Assembly: GCA_038503035.1 (NCBI GenBank)
Contig: JAVSML010024368.1
Location: 913,250-977,249 of the forward strand
Source of the DNA: Crocodylus rhombifer
Taxonomy: Eukaryota > Chordata > Crocodylia > Crocodylidae
Direction: 5' to 3'
Length of the DNA: 64,000 nt
Both the position numbers and the translations under genes were made by a program. Below are positions 12,143-24,705 of the stretch, in pieces. Below the pieces are notes generated by a model. The model saw only the letters and a list, made by a program, of their open reading frames with translations. It made no database searches and was not told the origin of the DNA. Within the stretch, counting starts at the first letter, position 1. Each line of letters starts with the position of its first letter.

Positions 12143-14711
12143 CTTTCGCAAGCAAAGCATTGAGTAACATTCATCATCACCATTATAAGAAAACAGCCAG
12201 AGAATGAACTGTGGTTCCTAATGGAAAGCAAATGCACATGCATAATGGGACACAACATGAATGAATCTGTTACCAATAGGAAGATGAGCTGTGGAAATTG
12301 CATAATTTTCTAATTTCAAGTCTTCCTGATACATAAACTGAAAAAGTGTGGCCCAGTGGGTTGCACTGACCTCTGCATTTTGTATAATATGTAAAACAGA
12401 GATCTTTTGTAGAGCTTACTTTTATTATTAAATGTATTGAGGTATTATATTTAAAGACAAAAACACTTTCACAACTTCATCTGCCACCAGTTATTTTTTT
12501 CTCCGAAGAGTAACTTGCAAGTTTTCAGTACAGATCTGTGCTACACTGGATTATACCTAATACTTTTTTTTGCACCTTTGGTTTTCATAGTAATGATTTG
12601 AGCTGTAAAAATCCATTATTTTATATACCAGTGACTTCCAATGAGTACTTTTGTATAGGTTGCAGGAAACCCTTTCAATATGATTATATTTACCTTTTTG
12701 TTTTGTTTTAATTATCATTTTCCCAGACATACAACAAAAATCTGCATTGAGCTCTTGTCCTCACAGTGGACCCAATCCTGCATGGACTGTCCCTTGCTTA
12801 TGCGTATAGGCTTTACACACATGCATAGTTCCATGGAATTCAGCGGGACTTCCAGGGCTTTGCAAGAAGAGTGGGCCCATCTACTCTGAGAAGTGAAACA
12901 CCTTTTTATATACACACAATTCTCCCATTTCCTCAACTCATTCCATTAAAACATCATTTGAGGCCATTTTTGGCTGCAAGCTGTAGAATGCTAACCGAAA
13001 ACAGCCTAATACAATGTATGGAATATTTGTTTAGGCAAAAAATTGTAATCTCTCCTGTTCTGTCTCCCTTAATACCTTTTTATCTGTGTCGGTAGTTTGG
13101 GCAGTGACTGCTGTCTAACAAGACCACGTGTTCACCTCAGAAGTATGTATTTCCTAAAAATAATCATAAGCGCATTTTTTTTATAACTCTATCTTTGTAT
13201 ATTACTTTACAGTCTCAAAATGTTTTCACCCTTGGTCCACACGGCATTCACAAGATCCTACTTTTAAGTCTGATTAGTACTGAAGCCTTCAGTGTCTTGA
13301 AAGGGAAAAGAGAGAGTATCAAGTCCCATTTGTCAGTATCCAGACCTACTAAAAAGTCATGTAAAGCAAGAAAGAAGTGTCCTCTTTTAGTTGACTCTTC
13401 ATTAAGAAAGTAGTTTTGGTGATAGAAGTTGGGAAATAGTTGCCTAGAGCAGTTGATTCCCTGTGTGTCAGATTCTAGTAGGACAGGGTAATGCTGACTT
13501 TTGAACCAAATGAAATGGAAACAGCATTTATTTCTCTTGCTTGAATTTGGTTGACCCAGTGGAAATGTAGGATATGAATAAGGGTTAATACCCGTAAAGC
13601 ATAGGGTAAAAACTCATTTTAAACAACAAGCTAATGGTTCAGCGTTCAAGTGCATTTTGTGTTTTTCTGTATCCAGCTCATAGGGTTATTCCCCTTTTAT
13701 CCCTGAAATGGTGTTAGCACAGAACATACTAAAGGGAGACTGAAAATGAAAAATCTTACTGTAGTAGCAATCTTAGGTTCATTTCTGTCCTTTGTCATTT
13801 CTCCTTGAATGTTCTACCATCTAAAAATCATTTCAATCCCCAAGAGTGCCTGGAATTTTAATAATTAAAAAAGCAATATAAATTCCAAAAATCAGTATAA
13901 ACCTGAAAGGGTTTTACATCTGCACTAATTGAAAATAAAGAAACTTAAAGAAAATACCACCATATTTGAAAAATATACCCACATATATGGACAATCAAAT
14001 AGTAGAAAAAGACATCGTATCTTAGAGCCAGGGAACTAATGCACTGTACAATCTTTTTCTTTGCCAAAGTGTGTTTTAGCATTGCACACGGCTTTAAAAA
14101 CAATATAATTTACAAGTGGCTTTATGTGTTCTAAATATTTTTGCCATATGAAAATGCAACGAGTTGGGTACTGAATGGGGAAAAAAAGAAAAACCCATGT
14201 TTGCTTATAACAGTACACTTTAGCTTGCAAGTTACTGTATTCAGTAATGCTGTGTTTGGTTGTTTTAATTGTTTTTGTGTCATTGTTAAAAATAACGATG
14301 AGAGAATATAGGTAGAACAAATTGTATTCAGCAGTTTAAAAAACTTGAATGAAAAGAATTTTACAGAAAGTTTGGAACTTCTTTTAAATGCATTATTTAT
14401 TTTATTTTGTGCCATGCATTTTTCTCACCAAATGACCTTACCTGTAATACAGTCTTGTTTGTCTCTGTTTACAACCATGTATTTATTGTAATGTACATAC
14501 TGTAATGTTAATTGTAAATTATCAGTTCTTATTATAACATCATCCTTGATAGGGTGGTGTTGCTATATTTGGAAACTCTTGGTGAGAGAATGAATATTGT
14601 GTATACATACTCCTTGTACATTTTTTTTTTCTCCTGTAATATATTCTATGTCACCTTAGAGCTTGTTTATGGAAGATTCAAGAAAAAACTATAAAATACA
14701 TAACGATATAT

Positions 14712-14717
14712 AAATAA
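14712..14717 (+). terminator. Candidate poly(A) signal AATAAA (proximal)
   Basis: A canonical AATAAA within tataaataaaaaagctgc is followed by a GT-containing stretch (ggtctttggtccc). It is a plausible PDE4D polyadenylation site. Confidence 0.5.
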
Positions 14718-15886
14718 AAAAGCTGCAGGTCTTTGGTCCCAGGGCTGTGCCTTAACTTTAAACAATATTTTCTTCTGTTTTGCTGCATTTGAAAGTAAGG
14801 TAGCTGTGGGGCTAGGGCTGGGCATTTCTACCATACTTGCAATTGTTGATTGATTGGGTAACTGGCATATGCTAGTATGTACAACACGCCAAACTACTGT
14901 TATTCATGACCCCACTGGAAATTCACATTTTTTTTGTACCCATGATAGTATAACAGTATTGTCTACCTGATTGTTTTTTGTCCATGTCTGGAGACTATAG
15001 TCAGGGATTATTATAGCCATGTTCAATTTTATTAAATTAACACTGTCATTTGCAATGGCAATATACAAATGGACTGTACATCTCACATTTCTGCTAAGTC
15101 ATTTGGCACTTACATGGGAAAAATAAATAATCTGGATTCAAGAATTGTAATTTATATGTATTAGTTTTACAATTGTCTTTAATATTCCTTCCTTCCTTAG
15201 TACTAAGAAAGGGGGTACAGGATACCACTCTAAAAACATAATTCATAGAGGAGGGCAAGAAATGCTTTCCAACACTAATATTAGTGTTACAAGCAGCCAA
15301 AGTTTTCCTTTAGTATAGATATAGGTAAGGCTTTGTACAGTTGCCTATAGTTAGATGCACTGTCTGTAGGATGATTCTAAACCATTAGATCTTTTAATAA
15401 CACTAGTATTAGTTTTGCAGAATTGGACTCATTAAAGCATCTCTAGCCTTTTAAACATTTCAGTTGCTGTAGACCAGGTAGAACCCTTGATAGTAATTCA
15501 CTAGCTAGTACTACATATACCTTTTCTCCATTCTATTAATGCCCAGCCCTTGTAGCATGTGACTGTTCAGTGAAAGGAGAGATTCTTTTTCAAGGAAAAA
15601 CAGAGCCTCCTTTTTGACACAAACTGTAGATTTTAGCAGCCCTGGCCCAAAGGAATTTGATTGCTTTTGTTTTAAATAGTATAAAAGGGACACTATACCA
15701 ACAGAAATCCTGAACAATTTTTGTTATTGTTTTAATTTGGTTTTTCCTTTGGGTATGTCTTGAGAGTGGCAACATGTGTGAACATTGCAAATGATGATTC
15801 TTTCAATGGTTTCTTAGCCACTCTTACAGCCTATGGGATAGTACTGTACATCGATACCTTCATATGAAATTTTTATATGCAATGGA

Positions 15887-15892
15887 AATAAA
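15887..15892 (+). terminator. Candidate poly(A) signal AATAAA (distal)
   Basis: A canonical AATAAA is followed about 40 bases later by a T/GT-rich stretch (tgattttcttttgtg). It may be the distal PDE4D polyadenylation site. Confidence 0.45.
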
Positions 15893-16929
15893 AGCATGGG
15901 TTGATTCTGCCTAGGTACTGTACTTGATTTTCTTTTGTGACTAAATTATATTTCACCTAGGAAATGCCATTGGAAACAATATAAAGCACAGCAGTGTGCC
16001 AGAAGGATTCCATGACCTCATAGCATTTATATGTGGCAAGAAGTAAATTTGGTCAGTAACGGATTAGTCCATCACCAGCAACATTCCCTAAAGAGACTAA
16101 TCCACTAAGGTGCTAAACATATCCCAAGGGTCAGGCTTCATCTTGACTCTGTGAAGGTTTTGCCATTTAGCTCAGAGTGAGTTGGAGCCAGTCCTGAGGA
16201 AAAGGACTTTGTGTAGAGGGCTCTGGGAACTTTTTCTTTCCTTAGTGGAGATGATCAATAAATATATAACAGGAAAAGGAAATCCCCTAGTTATATATTC
16301 ACCTGGTCTAAGAGGAAGATAACATGATGGTAGTTTTAATGAAACTATTGATCAAAAACTAAAGTGTACTTTGCTTAGGAAGAAATGTAGCTCTTGATCT
16401 TTAATGTGACCACAGTTATCTGATTCTTAGTGCTCGTATTGGTACAAACCTTCCAGTGTCCTTTGTAACTTGTTGTGTTGTTTTGTTGACCAAACTCTCA
16501 TTGACTTTGATTCTTTTGCTTAAGGAAAAACATTGGCCATCACTTATACTTGCATATTCCAGCAAGAATTCCCAGAGGATTTGTTGGATTTATTGGTGTT
16601 ACGCTTATAATGCTAAAAACGTGTCATTCTTACCAGTAAACTAGACATTACTTATTATATTGATATTAATTCCACATTTAATCTAGGAGCCCCAGTCAAG
16701 AACAGGGACCCATTGTACCTGACTAAACCAAAATCCTGCAAAGTGATTTGAACTGTGAGTGTGATCCAGGCAAGCATTTAAGCACTTGCTTAACTTAACT
16801 CTAAGCAAGATCTGAGTCAGTAGATCATTTCTTTCATTTTGTCTTTCATTCGCTGGATTGGAGCTACAGTGGCACTTTTAGGCAAAGAAAGGATTGAGAT
16901 TTGAATAGCTTACAAGCTAAATAAAAGGC

Positions 16930-17020
16930 AGGAGGAAGAAAATACGTTATCCCCATTTTCCAGGTAAGGAACTAGGAAACGGGCAATAAATAACTTGACC
17001 AGACTCGCAAAGAAATCATG
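16930..17020 (-). repeat. MIR/CORE-SINE-like fragment
   Basis: It contains ttatccccattttccaggtaaggaac, the complement of the well-known MIR segment that reads toward 'cctcatctgtaaaatgggg'. The remainder has diverged. Confidence 0.4.
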
Positions 17021-17299
17021 TTTCCTGAAAGGTTCATTCAAGTGTTAAAGATGTAGTATGACAAAAGGTGTTCATTAGGTGTGTTAACCCTGTCAAGCAC
17101 AAGTGTTAGACTTACTAGAAAGAGATGGGAAAGAGTTTTTTTAAAGACATTCTTCAGTTCGGGGCCTTTCTTCCACAAGGAGAAATCTTGCCTTATTCTG
17201 GATGGAATGTAAGGCATGCTGATTTACAGTAGTATAAAATTCTCCTTATTAAATAAGAGAACTAGGTCAAAATGGACTCCTCCAGCTGCTACTGCAGGA

Positions 17300-17420
17300 G
17301 CTGAGTATAGAAGTATAGTGCTAGAAGAGACTTCAAGTGTCATGTAGTCCAACTCATCCTCCTGCTCCCATTCCCTCCTTCCTCTCTTCATCCCATTCAC
17401 AAATGCATGATTCACCAAGT
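17300..17420 (-). mobile_element. CR1 3'-end fragment
   Basis: The sequence gtgctagaagagacttcaag... catgtagtccaactcatcctcctgc is a diverged CR1 tail in antisense. Confidence 0.55.
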
Positions 17421-18519
17421 TCTGAAACTGATGACTGTTTGCCATTCTTAGTCAAGTAATCTGTATAGGATTATTTTGTCAGGGGAAGCTCAGTTTGCTT
17501 CCTTGGAGGCCACTTACCTTACTGGCCATGAATAAAAACAAAAGTGACCACTGCTAATGTACAGAGAGTTGGCTGAATGACAAACCTACTTTCTCTTTCA
17601 GCTAAGTGATTTTTGCCATGTTAAAAAAACCTCAAATATGCAACAATACCTTTAGCAAGGCTTAAAGGAAAATCCCTGTCTGAGAAAGCTGCAAAAGTAA
17701 CTAGGTAGAGGACTGGGGGGGAAACTACGAGCAAAATCTAGTTGGAATGAATACAAACCAATGCCATCATGAATAGTTTCATAGCTAAAATGCTAACAGG
17801 GGACTCAAGAGGAGTGGACTTGGGTCCTACTCTGCCGGACTTCTTTCTTTGTTGCAGTACCCCTTTTGTAAAATTGTACTTTCCTCCTGCACAGTCACAC
17901 AGAGAATTTGAGGGGACCCCAAAGGTCTTCTAGTTAAATCCCCTGCTCAGATGCAGGATTCACTACTCCTAAAACCCCCTGAAAATGGTAGGCCTGTGGA
18001 TGCTATGTAACAAAGGCCAGGTAATTAAAGCAACAGCAGAAGCACTCTAATACAGAATAAAATAGGATGTCCAAAGTTCAAAATATTGATATTTGGTACT
18101 GAGACCTCAGTTACAAGCATGCAAATGAGAGGTACAGAAAGATGCTAATAAACACTCCATGAATAATGGTATTACCATGTGCATGAAATATATTTAGATA
18201 GGCAGAAGGAAAGAATATTAGATAGAAGCCTCCTATATCTGAATAGTGCAGATGGACCCAAATTAGTACTATCCCACCAGCTTTTGTAAGTGGAAGTGAC
18301 ATTGCATACAAACCAAGAGCTCAAAATTTCTACATTTTACTCTTCCATTTTAGACTAGAGAACTCCTATTTCATGCTTAATATTGTGTCTGCAGATCACA
18401 TTATTTCCAGCATGGGCTTGGATTTTGAGAATATAAGGATGTGCACTGGCTTGTAGCTGAGAGAAACAGGTAAGATAAGTGCAAGGAATGCTGGCATAGA
18501 ATAAAGAACACACTGCTAA

Positions 18520-20890
18520 AATTAATGTAAGTACCTGCACCAAAGACACTTTACTGTGCAGTAAACTTTGGTACTTATGAGTAAATTTGTTACCTGCAAA
18601 TGCAAATAGCAAATTTACTTGTGTAGTTAAGTTCAGGGCATCATCTTGCTGTGCCCCTGTACTAGGCACTGCAGGCAGCTGCCCAGGCCCAGCAGCATGG
18701 GAAGAACCATGCAGAGCCCAGAGAGCTGGCGTAGGTCTCCTGATAGCATCATCATTGACACCACACCCTGCCACCTGGGGCCCCAACTGCTCGATGGAGG
18801 AGACTGGTGACCTTGTGGCACTGTGGGGGCAAGGTGGAGATACAACGACAGTTCATGTGGGGCAGGCACTCCAACATGCCCGTGCTTCTGCATCTGCCTG
18901 ACAGCCCTTCATAGACCTGCATAACTGGTCAGCTCAGCAGTCAAGGCCTTGTGCGCACAATGGATTACGATCATTGACCACAAGCATTGTTTAGGGAATG
19001 CCCTTAAGTCCATGCCTTTTACGTGGTAACTGATTGAACTATTCATGCCTCAAGACCCAGGCCGCAGCCATGCTGTGTACTGCAGCATGGGTGATCTGCC
19101 CAAGTCCCTGCTCCAACCTGGCACTGGAGGTGATGTGTCACCGGGAAGGGCCTCTTGGGCTGCCAGTAGCCCATCCTGCTGAGCTCCCTGACCCCAGCGT
19201 CCACCAGCAGCCCAGGAAGCCCAGGCCAGCACCTGCCCCCACAGCTGTGCAACCACAGCCCTAGCCATAAGGGGCAATGTTATCACTATCTGTCAACAGC
19301 AGCAGCTCATCCTGGGTGGGGGGGGGGGAGGGGGGACAGCTGGCTGACCAGAGCACCTGCATGCCATGCCATGCTGCCCTATGAGTCTGCCAGGAGCCAC
19401 ATGCCAGCCTGAACTGACCAGAGCCGCAGGACATGTTGGCCCCACCCATGTGGTAAGCCCTGCACCAGGGAGAGGACCCTCCCTGCCCTGGCCTCTGCCC
19501 CCCATCCCTGCCTGCTTGGACTGCATTCTCCTGGCCTCTGGGTTCCCCCACCCCCCCTCCCAGAAAACAGGGAAGCAGGAAACAGTGCAAAACTTTATTG
19601 AGCAGCCTGTGCCCCCACAGCTAGGCAGGCATGGGTTTCTCACATGCTGAGGAACGCAACAATGCCAGCTGTATGGGCCCCTGGTACAGAGCATCTTATC
19701 TCAGAAATGTTGCAAACTATCACAAAGAGCTTTTTTCTCAAGGCTCTGCAGGCCCTGCAGCTGCACAGAGTGGGCAGTTGAAATGTGGCCTCAGGGTCAC
19801 TGCTGCCCATGGTTGGGGCCCTTTGGATGCAGCAGCTCTGAAGAAGGAGGAACTCCAGGACTGGGCTAGGAGATGGACAGACATGGCAGGTCCCCCCTCA
19901 CCCAGTCCCCACCTGGACCCAGACCTGCTGCTCACCCTGGCTCCATGCCAGGACCTCACACCAACCCTGCTGTCCCTGCACACCATCTGCCAGACAGAGT
20001 CACCCATGCTGGGGAAGGAGTGGCTGCTGTCACCCATGGGGGAGCTCCCTGCACAGTGGGCTTACCATGGCATACACACCGAAGGGGAAACAACCAAAGG
20101 CCAGGGTGCTGGCCGCCTGTCTCTGGGCTCTACCCCCTAGGTATCCCCAACTCATGGCCGCCCACCCACCCTGGGAGGGTGCACACACAACTACAACACT
20201 TCACTTGTAAATAGTTTGCATGGGGAAAAGGGTGTTTAGTGGTAGGTGGGTGGTGGAGGTGCTCTGTTTTTGGGAAGGAAGAGGGGAGGTGTTTGTTGTG
20301 GGGGCAATAAAGTGTTTTCCTGAGAACTGTCTGCAGTGAGCATGGTGCTGGAGATGGACAGTGGAGTGGGGGGTCCATGGCCAGCTGTTCAGATGGGCTA
20401 CAGCAGGGAGTGCAGGAGGAGGCGGCCAGCCAGTGCCTTACACACCCAGTGCCGTGGCCCCTGCTGGCAGGTGTGCAGGTTGCCCAAGGTCTTGTTGGTG
20501 CAGGCCCACTGAGGCCAGCAGGGCTTCCACTATGGCCAGCAGAAGCCTGGGGTGCTAGTTGTTACTGCCAGGGGCAGTGGCTAGATCAGCCATGGTGCGG
20601 GGAGGCAGAGGCTGCAGCAAGAGAGCTGTGGTGTGCTGGTGCAGGGCTCTGCGTACTAGTCCTGACCAGAAAAAAGGCTGGCCAGGGAGCAGGCCTGCCT
20701 TTTAAAGATGGCTGCTATCTACTGGCAAGTGCAACCAGAGACTTGTACTCCCCCTGGGGCCCATTGCAGGGCTGCAGGAAATGGGAGCAGTTTGCTGCTA
20801 GAAGCAGCAAATTTTCTCCCATATCCCTGCATCTGTAGACACCTGCCCAGGAGCGTTCACTTAGGAGTAGTTTGTAGATGCACCTAGTAG
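18520..20890. repeat. GC-rich repeat block, possibly a decayed DNA transposon
   Basis: This 2.3-kb block changes base composition abruptly compared with its AT-rich flanks. It contains C/G homopolymer runs (19318-19335), an AATAAA on + near 20305 and its complement near 19590. The right part (about 20640-20780) shares order and words with 56280-56400, including 'gccaggg...' and 'ctccccctgg', so the two belong to one family. Open frames exist on both strands but none matches a protein I recognise. A stretch from 18796 (EETGDLVALWG) is faintly like a Myb/SANT-type domain as carried by Harbinger elements. That is a weak resemblance and it is interrupted by stops. Confidence 0.35.
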
Positions 20891-23800
20891 GCAGCAGATC
20901 CAATGTCCCCAGCTTCAATTTCACAAATTCCTTGTGCTGCCAGAGCAAGATAGAAATACTTTACTAGAGACCAGGAGATGGCCCAGTGCCGTGTATGCAA
21001 TTCAAAAGTACCCCTCATATGTACTGGGGGTACAACACAAACCAGTTAGGACCATATAATATATTATACTTTTTACAACATTAAATGTCAACCTTGTTTG
21101 TGTTTTATCTTTACCTGACAATCCATCAGGGGGGTTGAGTCTGAGACTAAATATAATATCTCAGTAGGAAACAGTTACCCATTAATATTAATAAAAATTA
21201 AGGCAGATTATTGAAAAATATTAAAGCATTTTCTAGCCAAAAGGCTCAAGGTCTTTTTTGTGAAAGAATCTATTTTAAGTTAAAACTTGCTCTTAATGTT
21301 TTCAGTGTTTTATTACTTGCACATGTGCTAGCACAATGAAAAGGACTCTGTTGGGTTTGAATCACAGCTAGGCAACACTGGCAATCATGTGTCAAAGTCC
21401 TTTTCTTAATGCCATCCTGTTTATCTTTTGCCTCAGAAAGGGCTTATGAGGGATTCAGCACGAGGACAGGAAATCAGGCTCAAAAGCATATTTGATCATC
21501 ATATTGTTCCGTTCCACTGAACTAACTCTGTGTCACCCTGCATTAGTGTCATGTTATTAGCCATGTTTTTCTCATCTGAAATGAAAGAGAAAAGTGTAAT
21601 TGTATGCATTCCTTCCCAGTTTATGAATGCAGCCCAAGTCAGTCCTGCTTTAATGCAGGGCAATGAAACTTTCAAATGGAATTGAGTACAGGATTGCTGT
21701 TTCCTGTCTCATGTCCAACACTGCCTGCCAAATAAAGGAAATGACATACAGCTCGATCTTTAGTAAGATTCCATTTACGTTAATAAGCATGTAGTCATTT
21801 TTGTATGGGAGCCACTCTATACCCAGTTATGTTTCCTGAATGAAACTTTGGGTTCACTTCATGTACAGTCACAGGCTTAAATCTATCTATGTTGCTGGGT
21901 TGTAGATGAGAGTCACTGCTATGGATATATGTGGCTTCTCTGTTGCATACTATATTTGAGCTACTTTGAAATTATGTCACTGGTGTTTACAGTTAGCATG
22001 GGAGAGATTGTACTGAGCTTGAACTGGGGCAGTTTATTCTACAGTACAGTGACTGTACGCAACACACAAGAGACACGAGTTCTGTCCTGAACTCAAAGGC
22101 CTTAAAGTGTTGAAAGAGAAACAGTGCATCTAAATGAGCCAACATTTTCAGAACTGAATGGGGAACCTAAATGCATTTTTAAATCCCAAGACAAGTACCT
22201 TGATTGTCAGCTGTTCTGAACCTTCATTCAAGTAAGAGGACACACAGGTTCTCACAGCTCCAGAAACCAGGCTGTTTGTATTCAGTGGCTTAAACATGTA
22301 TTTAGTTGTGTCCCTTTACACACGCATGTTTAAAAATGTTGGCCCAAGTACTCAGTGTCTCTTGGATGTACCACAGAGCTGGGAGAGTATTGGTTCTTTA
22401 ACATAAACGACATCTTTGTCAAATGATGGAGCCAGTATTTTGGTGGTGTTATTTCTATTGTGAAGAGAATGAAGCCATGCATGCATGTGCGTGTATCTTT
22501 CTCTTCCTCAGCCCTCATTTACTAGTGGAGCATGGATTCCCAATAGCACCATTTTTCCATTTCTGAAGAATGTCTCTGAACTAAATCTGTTATTCATGAG
22601 CGGAGAATCTTTCCTGTAAGTTATTTTAAAATTCCTGGGAATAAATAAATCAATGTGCGTCTGTTCTATTCTCTAAAATGCTGGCCTTCTGGCTTTACAA
22701 TGATGGAATCATTATAGGATATGGAACATAGTGTCGGTGGTGTAGAGGAAAATGTGCCAGGCTAATGGGAAAGGAAAATTTTTCCTTTGAGCAAAGTTTG
22801 TCAGGAAATGTGTCAGAGCCTAGACAGCATCCCACTTGGACGTATTATGGATTATGTGACATTATCCCATGTGGACACAAGTTTTAAGGACTCCAAGTGT
22901 GATTCAGAATAAAAATTCCTGAACGTTACATCAAGCAATTGATCATTATAGGGGTCAGCAAACTTTATCTAGGCATTTTTTTCTTTGGGAAATGCTGTCC
23001 TTCAAAGAGATGCAATGTTCCCCAGAGCTCTTCAGTGTGAAACATCCCTTAGTTAGCATATACTTCCCTTCATGTCCTACTGGCCATGGCCCTGTTTCTC
23101 TCCTTTCCTTTTGAGGTGGCTGTTAGGTGCTGTTACCAAAGATAAAGAGAGTGAGGGGCAGAAACTGGAACAGGCTACTATGTGAAAGATGAAAGACCGA
23201 CGTTGGGGGAAGAAATCGCAGTGCTTATATATGCACACAGTATGATCTGACCTGAAATGAAATTTAAAATTACCTTCCGTCTATAATAGTTAAACCCAGA
23301 AAACAGAAGCCTAAACATGACCTAAAAAGAAGGAAGAGGAAATGTATGTCTTTTCCCTCCACTTTCTTTTGCTCCTTTGTGGTGTTTTATAAAGGCTTTC
23401 CTAGAAAGAAAAAAGGAAGAAAGCCCTATATGGACATCAGTTGGGTAAGAGTGAACCCATGCACTGCAGGCATTGTCACGTGTTGTGGGACGGCACCAGG
23501 AGCTTTAATTAGCGAGCTGCAGTAATTAAGAGCACCCACGTGTCACTTCTATCAGTGTTGCTGCGCATCTCTGCACAGAAAAAATGGCAGCAGAGTGCTT
23601 TGAACTCAGGCTCATTGAACATGCTTTATTTCAAAGCAAGCTGCCAACATTTTTTCAGTATGGAGACTCAACAAAACAAAATGGTGGTAAATGCAAAATG
23701 CATTCAAGAAAACCCATTTCCGTGCAATACAGAATTATGCTGTTCAGTTCTCTTCAACTGGACATCACTGAGGCCAGGAATTCAGTAAGACACAAAGAGG

Positions 23801-24039
23801 GGTATGATATTGGCATAGATTGCAGGAGTATCCCACACAACAGCAGTACTGACAAAAGGCATTAGAGGTAAGATAACAGCCCATGTTTTAGGTTTTAAAT
23901 GTACACGAGGAACTTCATGGGGAGCAGATATTCCCACATATGCCTACTTCAATGTTTCTTATACCTTCTAAAGCAGGTGGTACTGGTCAGTGTAAGAGAG
24001 AAGCCTTTTGCTATGCCATTCATTTCTTTTGCTCCTTTG
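20891..24039. other. Intergenic DNA, mostly unique
   Basis: AT-rich sequence without supported genes. A small inverted-repeat motif lies at 23470-23550 (cacgtg... ctttaatta / taattaag... cacgtg). A hAT-like word (aggggtcagcaaact) occurs near 22953. I see nothing else. Confidence 0.5.
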
Positions 24040-24705
24040 TCACAGGGCATAGACAGGTCCAGGAGTGGAGTCTAGGTGGGTGGGTGGTTGGGGGGGCGAA
24101 CACAAGATAGGGGTCCGGATTGGTTCATCGTGATCTGGGGCTTCCTTCCTAGGGCAGGGGCAGTATTTTCCCCAAAAGTGCCTTCCCTCACTGTTCCCAC
24201 AACCCAGCCACCAGGAAACATAACCAGTAGCTTTTGTACCATATTCCCAAATCCCAAGTTATTAAAATATGAGACTTTCTTTAATTTACTTTAGTTTTTT
24301 TAATTATTTTTTCTTTTTTTACTTCTTTGTATTGTATCCTTCAGTGGCTGGCTGCCTTCATTTCACCACCCTTCCCCACTCCCCTGTCCTTTCCATCTCC
24401 CATTTCATTACACCACCCCATCCCATTAACTCTCTGCTTCCCAGCTTCATGTCCCCCCACACCTTTCTCATGCCCCGCACCCAGAGCAGGAATTGAAGCC
24501 TGTCCCAACTCATCAGCTCTCTAGTGGCAGCTTAGAGCTGTGGCTCCTAGTCAGGGCCCTGCTCCCAGCTCTCTGTGCACATCTGTGCAGGTGAGGGACT
24601 ATCAGAGAAGGTGTTTAGCCTCAAGAAGTGACTGCTCCAAACTCAAGATAGCACTAACATCGATCAACATTTAAGCACCTTAAAGTGCAACGTGTAGCAA
24701 GGCCC
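24040..24705 (-). mobile_element. DNA element, GGGCCTTG family, partial copy
   Basis: On the - strand it begins GGGCCTTGCTACACGTTGC at 24705, next to a TA dinucleotide, and runs to about 24040. It follows the same order of words as the copy at 38172: ttgatcg, cctgcacag, agccactgaagg, ttaaagaaag, ccctaggaaggaagcc, and ctggacctgtc...ccctgtgac. It stops where the other copy continues, so it lacks the distal third. No transposase frame is visible. Confidence 0.75.

Larger units (their letters stand above)
11746..15910 (+). other. PDE4D: PDE4D 3' UTR (putative extent)
   Basis: A long AT-rich stretch follows the stop codon, contains no convincing reading frame and has several ATTTA motifs. It includes a (CT)n tract at 11761-11799 and a (TTTTG)n tract at 12118-12142. 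A long 3' UTR is expected for PDE4D. The end is inferred from the second poly(A) signal and was not observed directly. Confidence 0.6.
15911..18519. other. AT-rich intergenic DNA
   Basis: This stretch lies downstream of PDE4D. A MIR-like piece at about 16930-17020 and a CR1 tail at about 17300-17420 are the only identifiable elements. The rest looks unique, with no supported gene. Confidence 0.6.

Noticed and set aside
12424..12440. ATTAAA-like poly(A) signal early in the PDE4D 3' UTR
   Set aside because: AT-rich UTRs contain many such hexamers. Without a clear downstream GT-rich element it was not listed.
19631..20140. 169-codon open frame on + in the GC-rich block
   Set aside because: It is low-complexity, Pro/Leu/Ser-rich and overlapped by equally long frames on the other strand. 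There is no family resemblance; it is most likely an effect of GC content.
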